From Comamonas piscis (GTDB lineage Bacteria > Pseudomonadota > Gammaproteobacteria > Burkholderiales > Burkholderiaceae_C), in contig NZ_CP058554.1 in the NCBI RefSeq assembly GCF_014109725.1, positions 3,596,001 to 3,660,000 of the forward strand: DNA of 64,000 bases, in the 5' to 3' direction. The first letter of the stretch is position 1, and each line of letters starts with the position of its first letter. This document shows positions 34,262 through 43,426 of this stretch, piece by piece. A program made the position numbers and the translations under genes. The notes below the pieces were generated by a model. It was not told the origin of the DNA. It made no database searches and was given only the letters and a program-made list of their open reading frames with translations.

Positions 34262-35152
34262 TTACTGGCCCTTGGCGGCCGCAACCTGTGCGGCAACCTC
34301 GGCAGCGAAGTCATCCACCTTCTTCTCAATGCCCTCACCCACCACGTAGAGCGTGAAGCCCTTGATCGTGGTGTTGGCGGCCTTGAGCATTTGCTCAACG
34401 GTTTGCTTGCCGTCAGCGGCCTTCACGAAGACCTGATTGAACAGCGAGACTTCCTTGAGGAACTTCTGCACCGAGCCTTCAACCATCTTGGCAGCGATGT
34501 CGGCTGGCTTACCCGACTCTTCAGCCTTGGCAGCAGCAACAGTGCGCTCTTTTTCGATCAGTTCAGCAGGCACATCGGCGCTGGTCAGTGCCACAGGCTT
34601 CATGGCAGCCACGTGCATGGCCACATCCTTGGCAGCTTGCGCGTCGCCTTCGAACTCGACCACCACGCCAATGCGGGTACCGTGCAGGTACAGCGCCAGG
34701 CTGGTGCCTTCAAAGCGCTTGAAGCGGCGGAACGACATGTTCTCGCCGATCTTGCCGATCAGGCCCTTGCGCACATCTTCCAGGGTCGGGCCAAAGCCGT
34801 CTTGCTCGTAAGCCAGCGCGCCCAGAGCGGCCACGTCAGCAGGGTTCTTTTCAGACACCAGCTTGGCAGCGGCATTGGCCAAAGCCAGGAAGCTGTCGTT
34901 CTTGGAGACGAAGTCGGTTTCGCTGTTGACTTCGATCATGGCGCCGTTGTTGCCTTCAACAAAAGCGGTGATCACGCCTTCAGCAGCAATACGCGATGCG
35001 GCCTTGCCGGCCTTGGTGCCCAGCTTGACGCGCAGCAGCTCTTCAGCCTTGGCCATGTCGCCATCCGCTTCGGTCAGAGCCTTCTTGCATTCCATCATCG
35101 GCGCGTCGGTCTTAGCGCGCAGTTCTGCCACCATGCTTGCGGTAATTGCCAT
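34262..35152 (-). CDS. tsf: Elongation factor Ts
   Basis: This 296-residue protein is the nucleotide exchange factor of EF-Tu. The N-terminal UBA-like part reads ITASMVAELRAKTDAPMMEC, and the catalytic core carries VNSETDFVSKNDSFLALANA, whose TDFV motif inserts next to the EF-Tu nucleotide site. The ATG is preceded by GGAGA. It is separated from rpsB by a strong terminator that probably sets the S2:EF-Ts ratio. Confidence 0.99.
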   Translation of the reverse strand: MAITASMVAELRAKTDAPMMECKKALTEADGDMAKAEELLRVKLGTKAGKAASRIAAEGVITAFVEGNNGAMIEVNSETDFVSKNDSFLALANAAAKLVSEKNPADVAALGALAYEQDGFGPTLEDVRKGLIGKIGENMSFRRFKRFEGTSLALYLHGTRIGVVVEFEGDAQAAKDVAMHVAAMKPVALTSADVPAELIEKERTVAAAKAEESGKPADIAAKMVEGSVQKFLKEVSLFNQVFVKAADGKQTVEQMLKAANTTIKGFTLYVVGEGIEKKVDDFAAEVAAQVAAAKGQ

Positions 35153-35202
35153 TTTTCTCTCCGTATTCAGTTCAATTAGGGGGTTTGTGGAAACGTAGGT
35201 TA

Positions 35203-35235
35203 AAAAAAACGGGGCTAATCAGGAGCCCCGCTTTT
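35203..35235 (-). terminator. Intercistronic terminator between rpsB and tsf
   Basis: On the minus strand, CGGGGCT and AGCCCCG pair around a 7-base loop and are followed by TTTTTTTT. This is a textbook Rho-independent terminator. An attenuating hairpin at the rpsB-tsf junction is known in other bacteria. Confidence 0.88.
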
Positions 35236-35265
35236 CATTCGCGGCCCAATGGGCAGCCCTGTGGA

Positions 35266-36018
35266 TTAAGCAGCGGTGTCTTCCACTTCCACAAACTCGT
35301 CGCCTTCTTCGCCGGAAGCAGCCTTGACCACTTCGTTCACGGCGTTGGCACGGCCTTCCAGGATCGCGTCAGCGATACCGCGAGCATACAGCTCCACAGC
35401 CTTGGCCGAGTCATCGTTACCTGGGATCACGTAGTCGATACCTTCTGGGTTGTGGTTGGTGTCAACCACGCCGATCAGAGGAATGCCCAGCTTCTTGGCT
35501 TCAGCGATGGCAATCTTGTGGTAGCCCACGTCGATCACGAAAATGGCATCAGGCAGAGCGTTCATGTCTTGAATGCCGCCGATGTCCTTTTCCAGCTTTT
35601 GCAGTTCGCGAGCAAACATCAGTTGCTCTTTCTTGCTCATGGATTCCAGACCGGTTTCTTGCTGAGCCTTCATATCCTTCAGACGCTTGATCGAGGTCTT
35701 GACGGTCTTGAAGTTGGTCAGCATGCCGCCCAACCAGCGTTGGTCGACGTAAGGCACGCCAGCACGTTGTGCTTCGGCAGCCAGGGTTTCGCGCGCTTGG
35801 CGCTTGGTGCCGACCATCAGCACGGTACCGCGGTTGGCGGTCAGCTGCTTGACGAACTTTTGTGCGTCCTGGAACAGAGGCAGGCTCTTTTCCAGGTTGA
35901 TGATGTGAATCTTGTTGCGGCTACCAAAAATGTACTGGCCCATCTTGGGGTTCCAGAAACGGGTTTGGTGGCCAAAGTGGACGCCGGCTTCCAGCATCTC
36001 GCGCATCGTAACGGACAT
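35266..36018 (-). CDS. rpsB: 30S ribosomal protein S2
   Basis: This 250-residue protein of the small ribosomal subunit begins SVTMREMLEAGVHFGHQTRF, the family signature. The second signature is IPLIGVVDTNHNPEGIDYVI. It ends in an acidic tail (SGEEGDEFVEVEDTAA). Start 36018 is preceded by GGAGAAGATAT. The gene heads the long minus-strand block, and the leader upstream carries a hairpin. Confidence 0.99.
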   Translation of the reverse strand: MSVTMREMLEAGVHFGHQTRFWNPKMGQYIFGSRNKIHIINLEKSLPLFQDAQKFVKQLTANRGTVLMVGTKRQARETLAAEAQRAGVPYVDQRWLGGMLTNFKTVKTSIKRLKDMKAQQETGLESMSKKEQLMFARELQKLEKDIGGIQDMNALPDAIFVIDVGYHKIAIAEAKKLGIPLIGVVDTNHNPEGIDYVIPGNDDSAKAVELYARGIADAILEGRANAVNEVVKAASGEEGDEFVEVEDTAA

Positions 36019-36067
36019 ATATCTTCTCCGAAGGTTAGGTCTAAAATTCTGCCCAACTATCACGGCA

Positions 36068-36085
36068 GCCGTGCTATCGCACGGC
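36068..36085 (-). promoter_or_regulatory. Hairpin in the rpsB leader
   Basis: GCCGTGC and GCACGGC form a perfect 7-bp stem with a 4-base GATA loop on the minus strand, 50 bp before the S2 start. A -10-like TAGAAT lies near 36170. S2 is known to repress its own operon through the leader in enterobacteria; whether this hairpin is the site is inferred. The remaining sequence to 36370 shows no other feature apart from room for the divergent promoter. Confidence 0.45.
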
Positions 36086-36370
36086 ACACCGCAACACCTT
36101 AGGTAGGCAGGTTTGCGATTTTGTTTTTACCCAGCGCAGCAAGCTACACTCGGCAAAACCCTAGGATTCTAACATAGTCCGACACGGCTCAGGGCAAAGT
36201 CAGCGCAATGGGTCTGTTGACGATGCCTTGCATTTTTTGAACCACAGTGGCGCAGGCAACTGCGGGAGCCGCCAAAAACTGGGCACAATCTGTCACTCGA
36301 ACTCACGGTTTCTGCAAATTCTTGCATCTCCCGAGCCCCCATGTGAAGAACGGCCCCTGTCTTTGTTGTT

Positions 36371-37627
36371 ATGAAAATTGCGATCGTTGGAGCAGGCATT
36401 GCGGGAATAGCAACCGCCTTCGAGCTGATGGAGGCCGGCAACGAGGTCAGTGTTTTTGAACAGCACCGTGCTGCTGGCGAGGAAGCCAGTTTTGCCCCTT
36501 CGGGCCTGATGTGGCCTTGTGCCATCAATCCCTGGGGCGCCACGGCCTTCCACCAGGCGCTACAGCTGGGCCTGACGCGCCCTGCCTTCTCGGAGTTGCA
36601 GGTGCAAGGCAGCATGCTCTCGGCACCGCGCCGCTGGGCACGGCGCCAGCAAGCCTTTGCCAAAAAACAGCGCGACCGCGAGTTCCTGCCCGACCTGCAG
36701 GCACTGGAGCTTCTGGCCATGCAGCGCATGCAGCATGTGCAGGAGATGCTGGACATCAGCGCCCAGTTCAGCCAGGGCCTCTTGCTGCCGCTGCGCAAGG
36801 AGCCCGGTGCAGCGGCTTTGTATGAGCTCACTCGCCGCCTGTCGGCCGCGCATATTGATTACCGCCGCTGCAACGAGGAAGAAACCCGCAGCATCGAGCC
36901 CGGCCTGGCCACCGATATACAACTGGCCGGCGCCATCCATTTGCCCGAGGCCTGGTCCGGCAACGGCCGCCTTTTCTCACAAGGGCTGCTGCAGGCACTG
37001 CAAACGCATGGCTTGCAAGTGCACACCCAGCATGCCGTCAGCGGCATCAACAGCACCGCCAGCGGTGCCAGCTTGCAGCTACCCAGTGGTGAGCAGCACT
37101 TTGATGCCGTGGTTCTCTGCGCGGGCGCAGATACCAACCGCCTGCTGCGCCCCCACCATGTGCAGTTGCCCAGCGCGCCTATCTATAGTTACAGCGCCAG
37201 CATCCAGATCAGCGAGGAGTCGCTGGCTCCGCGCCACGCGGTCATCGATCTGGAAAACAACATGATCCTGACCCGCCAGGGATCGAGGCTGCGCATCAGC
37301 GGCGGCGCCGAGCTGGGCTACCCTGACAGCCCGGAGCGCACCGAGGATGCCCGCCACGCACTGGTCAGCGTCCTGCTCGAATGGTTCCCAGGCTGCATCC
37401 AGCCCAGCCAATCCATCTTGCAGATGTGGCGCGGCGCCCGCCTAACCATGGCGGACGGCCTGCCGGTGGTGGGCGCCTCCGGCATTCCGCATATCTGGCT
37501 CAACACGGCCCACGGCGGCATGGGCTGGGGACTGTCGATGGGCTGCGCCCACCATGTGCGCCAGCGCCTGATGGGCCAAAGCAGCAGCGTAGAGCCCGAG
37601 GCTCTGGAGCTGCAACGCCTGCGCTAA
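36371..37627 (+). CDS. FAD-dependent D-amino-acid dehydrogenase-like oxidoreductase (DAO family)
   Basis: This 418-residue flavoprotein starts with the dinucleotide motif KIAIVGAGIAGIATAFELME and the ribose-binding Glu30 (VSVFEQH). It follows the DadA small-subunit pattern: FAPSGLMWPCAIN, the middle VVLCAGADTNRLLRPHHVQL block, SYSASIQIS, and a C-terminal GARLTMADGLPVVGASGIPH-HGGMGWGLSMG segment. DadA oxidises D-amino acids and passes electrons to quinones. The substrate may be another amine acid, so no symbol is assigned. There is no clear ribosome-binding site. It is divergent from rpsB and 21 bp upstream of nnr. Confidence 0.85.
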   Translation: MKIAIVGAGIAGIATAFELMEAGNEVSVFEQHRAAGEEASFAPSGLMWPCAINPWGATAFHQALQLGLTRPAFSELQVQGSMLSAPRRWARRQQAFAKKQRDREFLPDLQALELLAMQRMQHVQEMLDISAQFSQGLLLPLRKEPGAAALYELTRRLSAAHIDYRRCNEEETRSIEPGLATDIQLAGAIHLPEAWSGNGRLFSQGLLQALQTHGLQVHTQHAVSGINSTASGASLQLPSGEQHFDAVVLCAGADTNRLLRPHHVQLPSAPIYSYSASIQISEESLAPRHAVIDLENNMILTRQGSRLRISGGAELGYPDSPERTEDARHALVSVLLEWFPGCIQPSQSILQMWRGARLTMADGLPVVGASGIPHIWLNTAHGGMGWGLSMGCAHHVRQRLMGQSSSVEPEALELQRLR

Positions 37628-37648
37628 GCCTTGCGCTAGGATGGCGCC

Positions 37649-39226
37649 ATGCACCCCACTGCCGCCGACCTGCCCTACCCTGCACTGCTCAGCAGCCAAC
37701 AGCTACGAGCGCGCGAAACCCGCCTTGCCCGCCAGCTCCCGCCTTACAGCTTGATGGCCCGCGCAGGCGCCGCTACCGCCAGGCTGGCCCTGGCCATCGC
37801 ACCCCATGCGCGGCATATCTGGGTGGTCTGCGGCGCTGGCAACAATGGCGGCGACGGGCTGGAAGCCGCCATTCATTTGCAGGCTGCTGGCAAGACCGTA
37901 CATCTGTCACTAATGCAGACCGGCGACAAACCGCTGCCCAGCGATGCCGCTCAGGCACTGCAACGCGCCCAAGCGGCAGGCTTGCGCATCGGCGACCAGG
38001 CTCCCGGCCATTTCGACCTGGCCATTGATGCCCTGTGGGGCATTGGCTTGCGCGCTGACCGTTCCAGCCCAGCCGATGGCCCCATGCTCGACTGGCTGCA
38101 GCAGCTGATGCAGACCGAGAAAGATGTGCTGTGCATGGATACCCCTTCGGGCTTGCTGGCCGATACCGGCGCCTGGCTGCCCTGGCTGGCAGCGCAGGTG
38201 CCACCCAGCCCCAAGGGTCGCCGCTTCACCCTCAGCATGCTGACCCTCAAGCCTGGCCTTTTTACACTGCAGGGGCGCGACTGGGCTGGCGAGGTATGGC
38301 TCGCACCGCTGAGCGCGGGCAACCCCCTCTGGCGCAGTGACCAGATTCCTGCAACCGACATTACCGTTTCAGATTGCGGCCAGCTCGTCACCCACGCCCG
38401 CTCGCCTGCGCTAGCCCATGACAGCCACAAAGGCATTTTTGGCGATGTCGGCGTGCTCGGCGGCCAAAGCGCGAGCAGCGACGGCCAGGGCATGGAAGGC
38501 GCCGCTATTTTGGCCGCCAGCGCAGCGCTGCATGCCGGTGCAGGCAGGGTCATGCTCCATCTGCTGGGCAGCCACCCCGCATCGCCCCGGCCCACGGGGG
38601 TCGTGGCCGACATCATGCTGCGATCGCTGGAAGCCATGCGCGCACTGCGTGGCAGCCTTGTCTGCGGTTGTGGTGGCGGCAGCCAAGTAGTCCAGGTGAT
38701 TCCCCAGGCTTTGCAGCACCCGGGCAGCCTGGTCTTGGATGCCGATGCGCTCAATGCCATCGCCGCACAACCCCAGCTGCAGCAAGCGCTAGTGCAACGG
38801 GCAGCGACCGCAGACAACAGGGGCATCACCGTGCTCACTCCCCACCCGCTGGAGCTGGCAAGGTTGCTGGGCACGGACACCCCAGCCATTCAAAGCGACC
38901 GCATTGGCGCAGCCCGGCAAGCGGCGCAGCAGTGGCAGTGCCTGGTAGTGCTCAAAGGCAGCGGCACGGTGGTGGCTGCACCGAATGGGCGCTACGCCAT
39001 CAACCACAGCGGCAATGCGCGCCTGGCGATTGGGGGCACCGGCGATGTGCTGGCCGGCTGCATTGGGGCGCACTTGGCGGCGCTACCGCCGGGCAGCAGC
39101 TGGGCAGATGGCTGGCAGCCGCTGCTCAATGCCGTTTGGCTGCATGGCCATGCGGCCGATACCTGGCCGCTGGGCCGGATGCTGACGGCTTCGCGCCTGG
39201 CGCACAGCCTGCATCGCCCGGGCTAG
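37649..39226 (+). CDS. nnr: Bifunctional NAD(P)H-hydrate repair enzyme Nnr (epimerase and ADP-dependent dehydratase)
   Basis: This 525-residue enzyme repairs hydrated NAD(P)H. The N-terminal YjeF_N epimerase domain has the Rossmann motif VVCGAGNNGGDG at residues 59-70 and the DLAIDALWGIGL acidic segment. The C-terminal YjeF_C carbohydrate kinase-like dehydratase begins near residue 250 and contains LDADALNAIA, VLTPHPLELARLLG and the conserved GGTGDVLAGCIGAHLA. AGGA lies before the ATG. It may be cotranscribed with the DadA-like gene and converges on an SDR gene 12 bp away, with no visible terminator between. Confidence 0.97.
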   Translation: MHPTAADLPYPALLSSQQLRARETRLARQLPPYSLMARAGAATARLALAIAPHARHIWVVCGAGNNGGDGLEAAIHLQAAGKTVHLSLMQTGDKPLPSDAAQALQRAQAAGLRIGDQAPGHFDLAIDALWGIGLRADRSSPADGPMLDWLQQLMQTEKDVLCMDTPSGLLADTGAWLPWLAAQVPPSPKGRRFTLSMLTLKPGLFTLQGRDWAGEVWLAPLSAGNPLWRSDQIPATDITVSDCGQLVTHARSPALAHDSHKGIFGDVGVLGGQSASSDGQGMEGAAILAASAALHAGAGRVMLHLLGSHPASPRPTGVVADIMLRSLEAMRALRGSLVCGCGGGSQVVQVIPQALQHPGSLVLDADALNAIAAQPQLQQALVQRAATADNRGITVLTPHPLELARLLGTDTPAIQSDRIGAARQAAQQWQCLVVLKGSGTVVAAPNGRYAINHSGNARLAIGGTGDVLAGCIGAHLAALPPGSSWADGWQPLLNAVWLHGHAADTWPLGRMLTASRLAHSLHRPG

Positions 39227-39238
39227 GCGCCTGAGGGC

Positions 39239-39997
39239 TTAGCCGCGCCCCACAAAAGGCATCTTGGTCGCCATCACCGTATGGAACAGCACATTGCATT
39301 CCAGCGGCAAGTTGGCCATGTAGAGCACCGACTGGCCCACGACATCCACATCCATCAGCGGCTCGGGGGCGATCTCGCCATGCGCCTGCATGACGCCCTG
39401 GGTCATGCGCATCGCCAGCTCGGTGCCGGCATTGCCCACATCTATCTGACCCACAGCGATGTTGTACTTGCGGCCATCGAGCGCGGCCGTCTTCGTCAAG
39501 CCCATCACCGCATGCTTGGTGGCAGTGTAGGCAATCGACATGGGCCGGGGCGCATGGGCCGAGATCGAGCCGTTGTTGATAATGCGGCCACCCATGGGCG
39601 ACTGCTGGCGCATCACGCGGAACGCCTGCTGCAGGCAATAGAACATGCCGTTCAGGTTGACATTGACCACATCCTGCCAGGTCTCGATCGGCAGCTCGTC
39701 AATCGGCACCGCTGGTGCACCGCGCCCGGCGTTGTTGAACAGCATGTCCACCCGGCCAAACTGCGTGATCGCTGTATCGAACAAGGCCTTCACTGCGACC
39801 GGATCGGCCACATCGGTGGGTACCACCAGAGCCTGGTTGGCATCGGCTGCGTGACCAGCCACTTCCTGCAAAGGCTGCTCGCGGCGGCCCGCCAGCACCA
39901 CAGACCAGCCATCTTTCATCAAGGCCAGCGCCGCTGCGCGGCCAATTCCGGTGCCCGCACCGGTCACCACCGCAATCTTGCGCGTCTTCTCGGTCAT
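39239..39997 (-). CDS. SDR family oxidoreductase (classical short-chain dehydrogenase)
   Basis: This 252-residue protein has the classical SDR motifs: TGAGTGIG at residues 12-19, DVADP after beta strand 3, NNAG at 88-91, Ser144/146 in NGSISAHAP and the catalytic Tyr157 and Lys161 in YTATK. Arg residues after beta strand 2 (AGRRE) suggest NADP(H). The substrate cannot be deduced. It is transcribed toward nnr. A strong terminator upstream at 40026-40056 separates it from rnr. Confidence 0.93.
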   Translation of the reverse strand: MTEKTRKIAVVTGAGTGIGRAAALALMKDGWSVVLAGRREQPLQEVAGHAADANQALVVPTDVADPVAVKALFDTAITQFGRVDMLFNNAGRGAPAVPIDELPIETWQDVVNVNLNGMFYCLQQAFRVMRQQSPMGGRIINNGSISAHAPRPMSIAYTATKHAVMGLTKTAALDGRKYNIAVGQIDVGNAGTELAMRMTQGVMQAHGEIAPEPLMDVDVVGQSVLYMANLPLECNVLFHTVMATKMPFVGRG

Positions 39998-40020
39998 CCG
40001 TACTCCTTGGTAGTTGCCAC

Positions 40021-40056
40021 AAAAAAAGCCAGGCCATCACGGTGATGGCCTGGCTT
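40021..40056 (-). terminator. Terminator of rnr
   Basis: AAGCCAGGCCATCAC and GTGATGGCCTGGCTT are perfectly complementary over 15 bp (effective loop about 3-7 bases). TTTTTTT follows on the minus strand. It lies 24 bp after the rnr stop. Confidence 0.92.
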
Positions 40057-40080
40057 GGATCATAGTCACACTATGCAGGT

Positions 40081-42348
40081 TCAGCGGCGTTTGCGCGGTG
40101 TCTTCTGTCCCGGCTGTTTGCTGGCACCGGCGCTGCGGTCGTTGCCACGCGGCTTGCTGGCGCCATGCGGCGCGCCCTTGGCCTTGCTTCGCTTGAGGCT
40201 GGCACGCTGGGCATCATAGGCCTCATCGCGGCCGTCACGCTGGCGACTGCCTGGAGACGTTGCCACCTTGGCAGCACGTGCGGGCGATGCCGCGGTTTTG
40301 GAGCCGTCTTCACCCTCGCGCACCAGGCGGAAGTCGATCTTGCGCGCATCCAGATCCACGCGGCTGACCTGGATCTGCAAGCGGGTGCCGATGGTGTAGC
40401 GGATGCCGGTGCGCTCGCCGCGCAGTTCCTGGCGCATCTCGTCAAAGCGGAAGTAGTCCCCACCCAGCTCGGTGATGTGGATCAGGCCTTCGACATAGAG
40501 CTGGTCCAAGGTCACAAACAAGCCAAACGAGGTGACCGCAGAGACGGTCCCGCCGTATTCCTCACCCAGGTGCTCGCGCATGTACTTGCACTTGAGCCAG
40601 GCCTCGACATCGCGGCTGGCCTCATCGGCGCGACGCTCGTTGGCGCTGCAGTGCAGGCCAGCGGCTTCCCAGGCTTGCACCTCGCGCGAGACGCGCTGCA
40701 CCCGCTCGGCCTGCAGCTTTTGCTTGGGTGCTGCCACGCGGCTGGCCAGGCGCTTGGCCAGCTTGGCCTCAGCCTCGCCCGGCGTGGGCAGCAAGGGCAA
40801 CTGGTAGCGCTTGCCCGCCAAAATGGCCTTGATGACGCGGTGTACCAGCAAATCCGGGTAACGGCGGATCGGGCTGGTGAAGTGGGTATAGGCCTCGTAG
40901 CCCAAACCAAAGTGGCCGCTGTTGATCGGCGTGTAGATCGCCTGCTGCATCGAGCGCAGCAGCATGGTGTGGATCTGCTGGGCGTCGGGGCGGTCCTTGG
41001 TGGCCTGTGCAATGGCCTGGTATTCGGCAGGCTTGGGGTCGTCGCTGATCGACATGCCCACACCCATGGCCTTCAGGTAGCCGCGCAAAATGTCTTGCTT
41101 CTCGGGCGTGGGGCCCTCGTGCACGCGGAACAGACCCGGCTGGCCACCTTGCTGGATAAAGTCAGCCGCGCAGACGTTGGCCGCCAGCATGGCCTCTTCA
41201 ATCAGGCGGTGCGCCTCGGTGCGGGTGCGCGGCACGATCTTCTCGATACGGCCGTTCTCGTCACAGATGATCTGGGTCTCGGTGGTCTCAAAATCCACCG
41301 CGCCACGGCGGCCCCGCGCCAGCAGCAAGGCCTTGTAGACATCGTGCAGGTTGAGCAGGTCGGCTACGCGCTCCTTGCGCTTGATCGCCTCTTGCCCCCG
41401 GGTATTGGCCAAGATGGCTGCTACCTCGGTATAGGTAAAGCGCGCATGGCTGTGCATCACCGCCGGGTAAAACTGGTAGGCCTGTACCTCGCCATCGGCG
41501 GAGACCAGCATATCGGCGACCATGCACAGGCGTTCCACATTCGGGTTCAACGAGCACAGGCCATTGGAGAGCTTCTCGGGCAGCATCGGGATGACGCGGC
41601 GCGGAAAGTAGACGCTGGTAGCACGGTCGTAGGCATCGACATCGATGGCATTGCCGTTCTGCACATAGTGGCTCACATCAGCAATCGCCACCAACAGGCG
41701 CCAGCCCTTGGTCCGGCCAATCTTGGTGGGCTCGCAGTAGACGGCATCGTCAAAGTCGCGCGCATCTTCACCATCGATGGTGACCAGCGGAATATCGGTC
41801 AGGTCAATGCGTGCCTTGCGGTCTGCCAGCCGCACTTTGTCGGGCAGCTTCTTGGCCAGGGCCAGGCATTCTGGCGAGAACTCATGGGGCACGCCATATT
41901 TGCGCACCGCAATCTCGATCTCCATGCCGGCGTCGTCGATCTCGCCGAGCACCTCGATCACGCGGCCCACCGGCTGGCCAAACAATGCCGGCGGCTCAGT
42001 CAGCTCAACCACCACGACCTGGCCGGTCTTGGCGGCGCCGATGGCGCCATTGGGGATCAGTACATCCTGGCCGTAGCGCTTGTCTTCAGGCGCTACCAGC
42101 CAGACGCCGCTTTCCTGCAGCAAGCGACCAATGATGGGTTGCGCAGAGCGTTCGATGATTTCAACAATGCGGCCTTCAGGGCGGCCGCGGCGGTCGGTGC
42201 GCGCGATGCGGGCGCGTACCCGATCACGGTGCAGCACGGCGCGCATTTCATTGGCGGGGATGTAGATGTCGCTCTCGTTGTCATCCCGGATCACAAAGCC
42301 GTGGCCTTCACGGTGGCCTTGGACTACACCTTCAATTTCTTCTGACAA
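40081..42348 (-). CDS. rnr: Ribonuclease R (TTG start, without the N-terminal HTH domain)
   Basis: This 755-residue 3'-5' exoribonuclease degrades structured RNA. Cold-shock domains start at IEGVVQGHREGHGFVIRDDN. The RNB catalytic centre is VTIDGEDARDFDDAVYC, and a C-terminal S1 domain (GTVSAVTSFGLFVTLDQLYV) leads into a long basic tail (TPRKRR). The frame stays open into the antisense of a tRNA gene, so ATG-based starts there are wrong. TTG 42348 has AGGAG nine bases upstream. E. coli RNase R is 813 residues with an N-terminal winged helix of about 80 residues that is absent here. Confidence 0.96.
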   Translation of the reverse strand: MSEEIEGVVQGHREGHGFVIRDDNESDIYIPANEMRAVLHRDRVRARIARTDRRGRPEGRIVEIIERSAQPIIGRLLQESGVWLVAPEDKRYGQDVLIPNGAIGAAKTGQVVVVELTEPPALFGQPVGRVIEVLGEIDDAGMEIEIAVRKYGVPHEFSPECLALAKKLPDKVRLADRKARIDLTDIPLVTIDGEDARDFDDAVYCEPTKIGRTKGWRLLVAIADVSHYVQNGNAIDVDAYDRATSVYFPRRVIPMLPEKLSNGLCSLNPNVERLCMVADMLVSADGEVQAYQFYPAVMHSHARFTYTEVAAILANTRGQEAIKRKERVADLLNLHDVYKALLLARGRRGAVDFETTETQIICDENGRIEKIVPRTRTEAHRLIEEAMLAANVCAADFIQQGGQPGLFRVHEGPTPEKQDILRGYLKAMGVGMSISDDPKPAEYQAIAQATKDRPDAQQIHTMLLRSMQQAIYTPINSGHFGLGYEAYTHFTSPIRRYPDLLVHRVIKAILAGKRYQLPLLPTPGEAEAKLAKRLASRVAAPKQKLQAERVQRVSREVQAWEAAGLHCSANERRADEASRDVEAWLKCKYMREHLGEEYGGTVSAVTSFGLFVTLDQLYVEGLIHITELGGDYFRFDEMRQELRGERTGIRYTIGTRLQIQVSRVDLDARKIDFRLVREGEDGSKTAASPARAAKVATSPGSRQRDGRDEAYDAQRASLKRSKAKGAPHGASKPRGNDRSAGASKQPGQKTPRKRR

Positions 42349-42409
42349 ATTATCTGCTCCTGTTTTGGAAGCCGTTTTTTTGATATACAATCTGATTCTT
42401 TCCTGAAAT

Positions 42410-42494
<85 letters not shown>

Positions 42495-42609
42495 AGTTTA
42501 ACGACAAGTACCACTTGTTTTGTGAAAACGGTGAAAAATCAGTCTTTAGGGGCTGTTTCTACAGTGGTTTTTTAGGAAAGTCGATAAAGGGCACTGCCCT
42601 GCATCATCA

Positions 42610-42694
<85 letters not shown>

Positions 42695-42699
42695 GACAT

Positions 42700-42735
42700 A
42701 AGCCGTTGCACTTCATGTGCAGCGGCTTTTTCTTT
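42700..42735 (+). terminator. Terminator after tRNA-Leu copy 2
   Basis: AAGCCGTTGCAC and GTGCAGCGGCTT form a 12-bp stem (one T-G pair) with loop TTCAT, followed by TTTTCTTT. Confidence 0.88.
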
Positions 42736-42908
42736 GCCTGCATCGCACAGCCCGGTCACCCCGCTACATCACACCACTCCCGCGGTGTTGATGGCGCGAC
42801 GCCAGGCTCTGCGCTCCCATCCAGCGCGCACCGCAGGGCTGCACTACGCCCTACTTCCCCATCTGCAAAATTTTCTGCATTTGTCCGATGCACTGCAAAA
42901 TTCGCCCC

Positions 42909-42914
42909 TATAAT
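42909..42914 (+). promoter_or_regulatory. -10 element of tRNA-Leu copy 3
   Basis: A perfect TATAAT lies 17 bp before the tRNA gene. A matching -35 is not obvious. The sequence CCTATAATT is shared with copy 4. Confidence 0.65.
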
Positions 42915-42930
42915 TGCGGCTTCCCTGAAA

Positions 42931-43015
<85 letters not shown>

Positions 43016-43021
43016 AACAGC

Positions 43022-43056
43022 AAAGGCTGCTGCACATCATGTGCAGCAGCCTTTTC
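43022..43056 (+). terminator. Terminator after tRNA-Leu copy 3
   Basis: AAAGGCTGCTGCAC and GTGCAGCAGCCTTT form a perfect 14-bp stem with loop ATCAT, then TTCGCTTT. Confidence 0.88.
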
Positions 43057-43164
43057 GCTTTGCTGTCCAGCGAAAGCTCGGCATCGCCCAGCAGTCCAAC
43101 GTTCATCGCTATCTTTTTTGAGAAAATAATTGCACTTTTCCCAAAACAGCGTCCAACGCAGCCC

Positions 43165-43170
43165 TATAAT
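43165..43170 (+). promoter_or_regulatory. -10 element of tRNA-Leu copy 4
   Basis: A perfect TATAAT lies 16 bp before the tRNA gene, in the same CCTATAATT context as copy 3. No clear -35 hexamer was found at 16-18 bp. Confidence 0.65.
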
Positions 43171-43185
43171 TCATCCATCCTGAAA

Positions 43186-43270
<85 letters not shown>

Positions 43271-43276
43271 AACACC

Positions 43277-43308
43277 AAGCCATTGCACAACGTGCAATGG
43301 CTTTTTTG
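43277..43308 (+). terminator. Terminator after tRNA-Leu copy 4
   Basis: AAGCCATTGCAC and GTGCAATGGCTT form a perfect 12-bp stem with a 3-base loop, then TTTTG. It shares the TGCAC/GTGCA core with the two terminators before it. Confidence 0.88.
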
Positions 43309-43374
43309 TTGCCTGCTCCAAACGCTTCAATCTCCGACGCAAGCACGCAGCACCGCATTCGCAAACGGAATAAA

Positions 43375-43405
43375 AAACGCCCTGCGCGATGAGCACAGGG
43401 CGTTT
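43375..43405 (-). terminator. Terminator of the DUF349 gene
   Basis: AAACGCCCTG and CAGGGCGTTT form a perfect 10-bp stem with an 11-base loop, followed on the minus strand by TTTATTCC. Confidence 0.78.
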
Positions 43406-43426
43406 GGTGTAGCGATCAGGTGCCGC

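Noticed and set aside
42860..42902. Direct repeat CTGCAAAATT before tRNA-Leu copy 3, considered as an attachment site remnant
   Set aside because: It is only 10 bp, outside the tRNA 3' end, and there is no integrase or element nearby.
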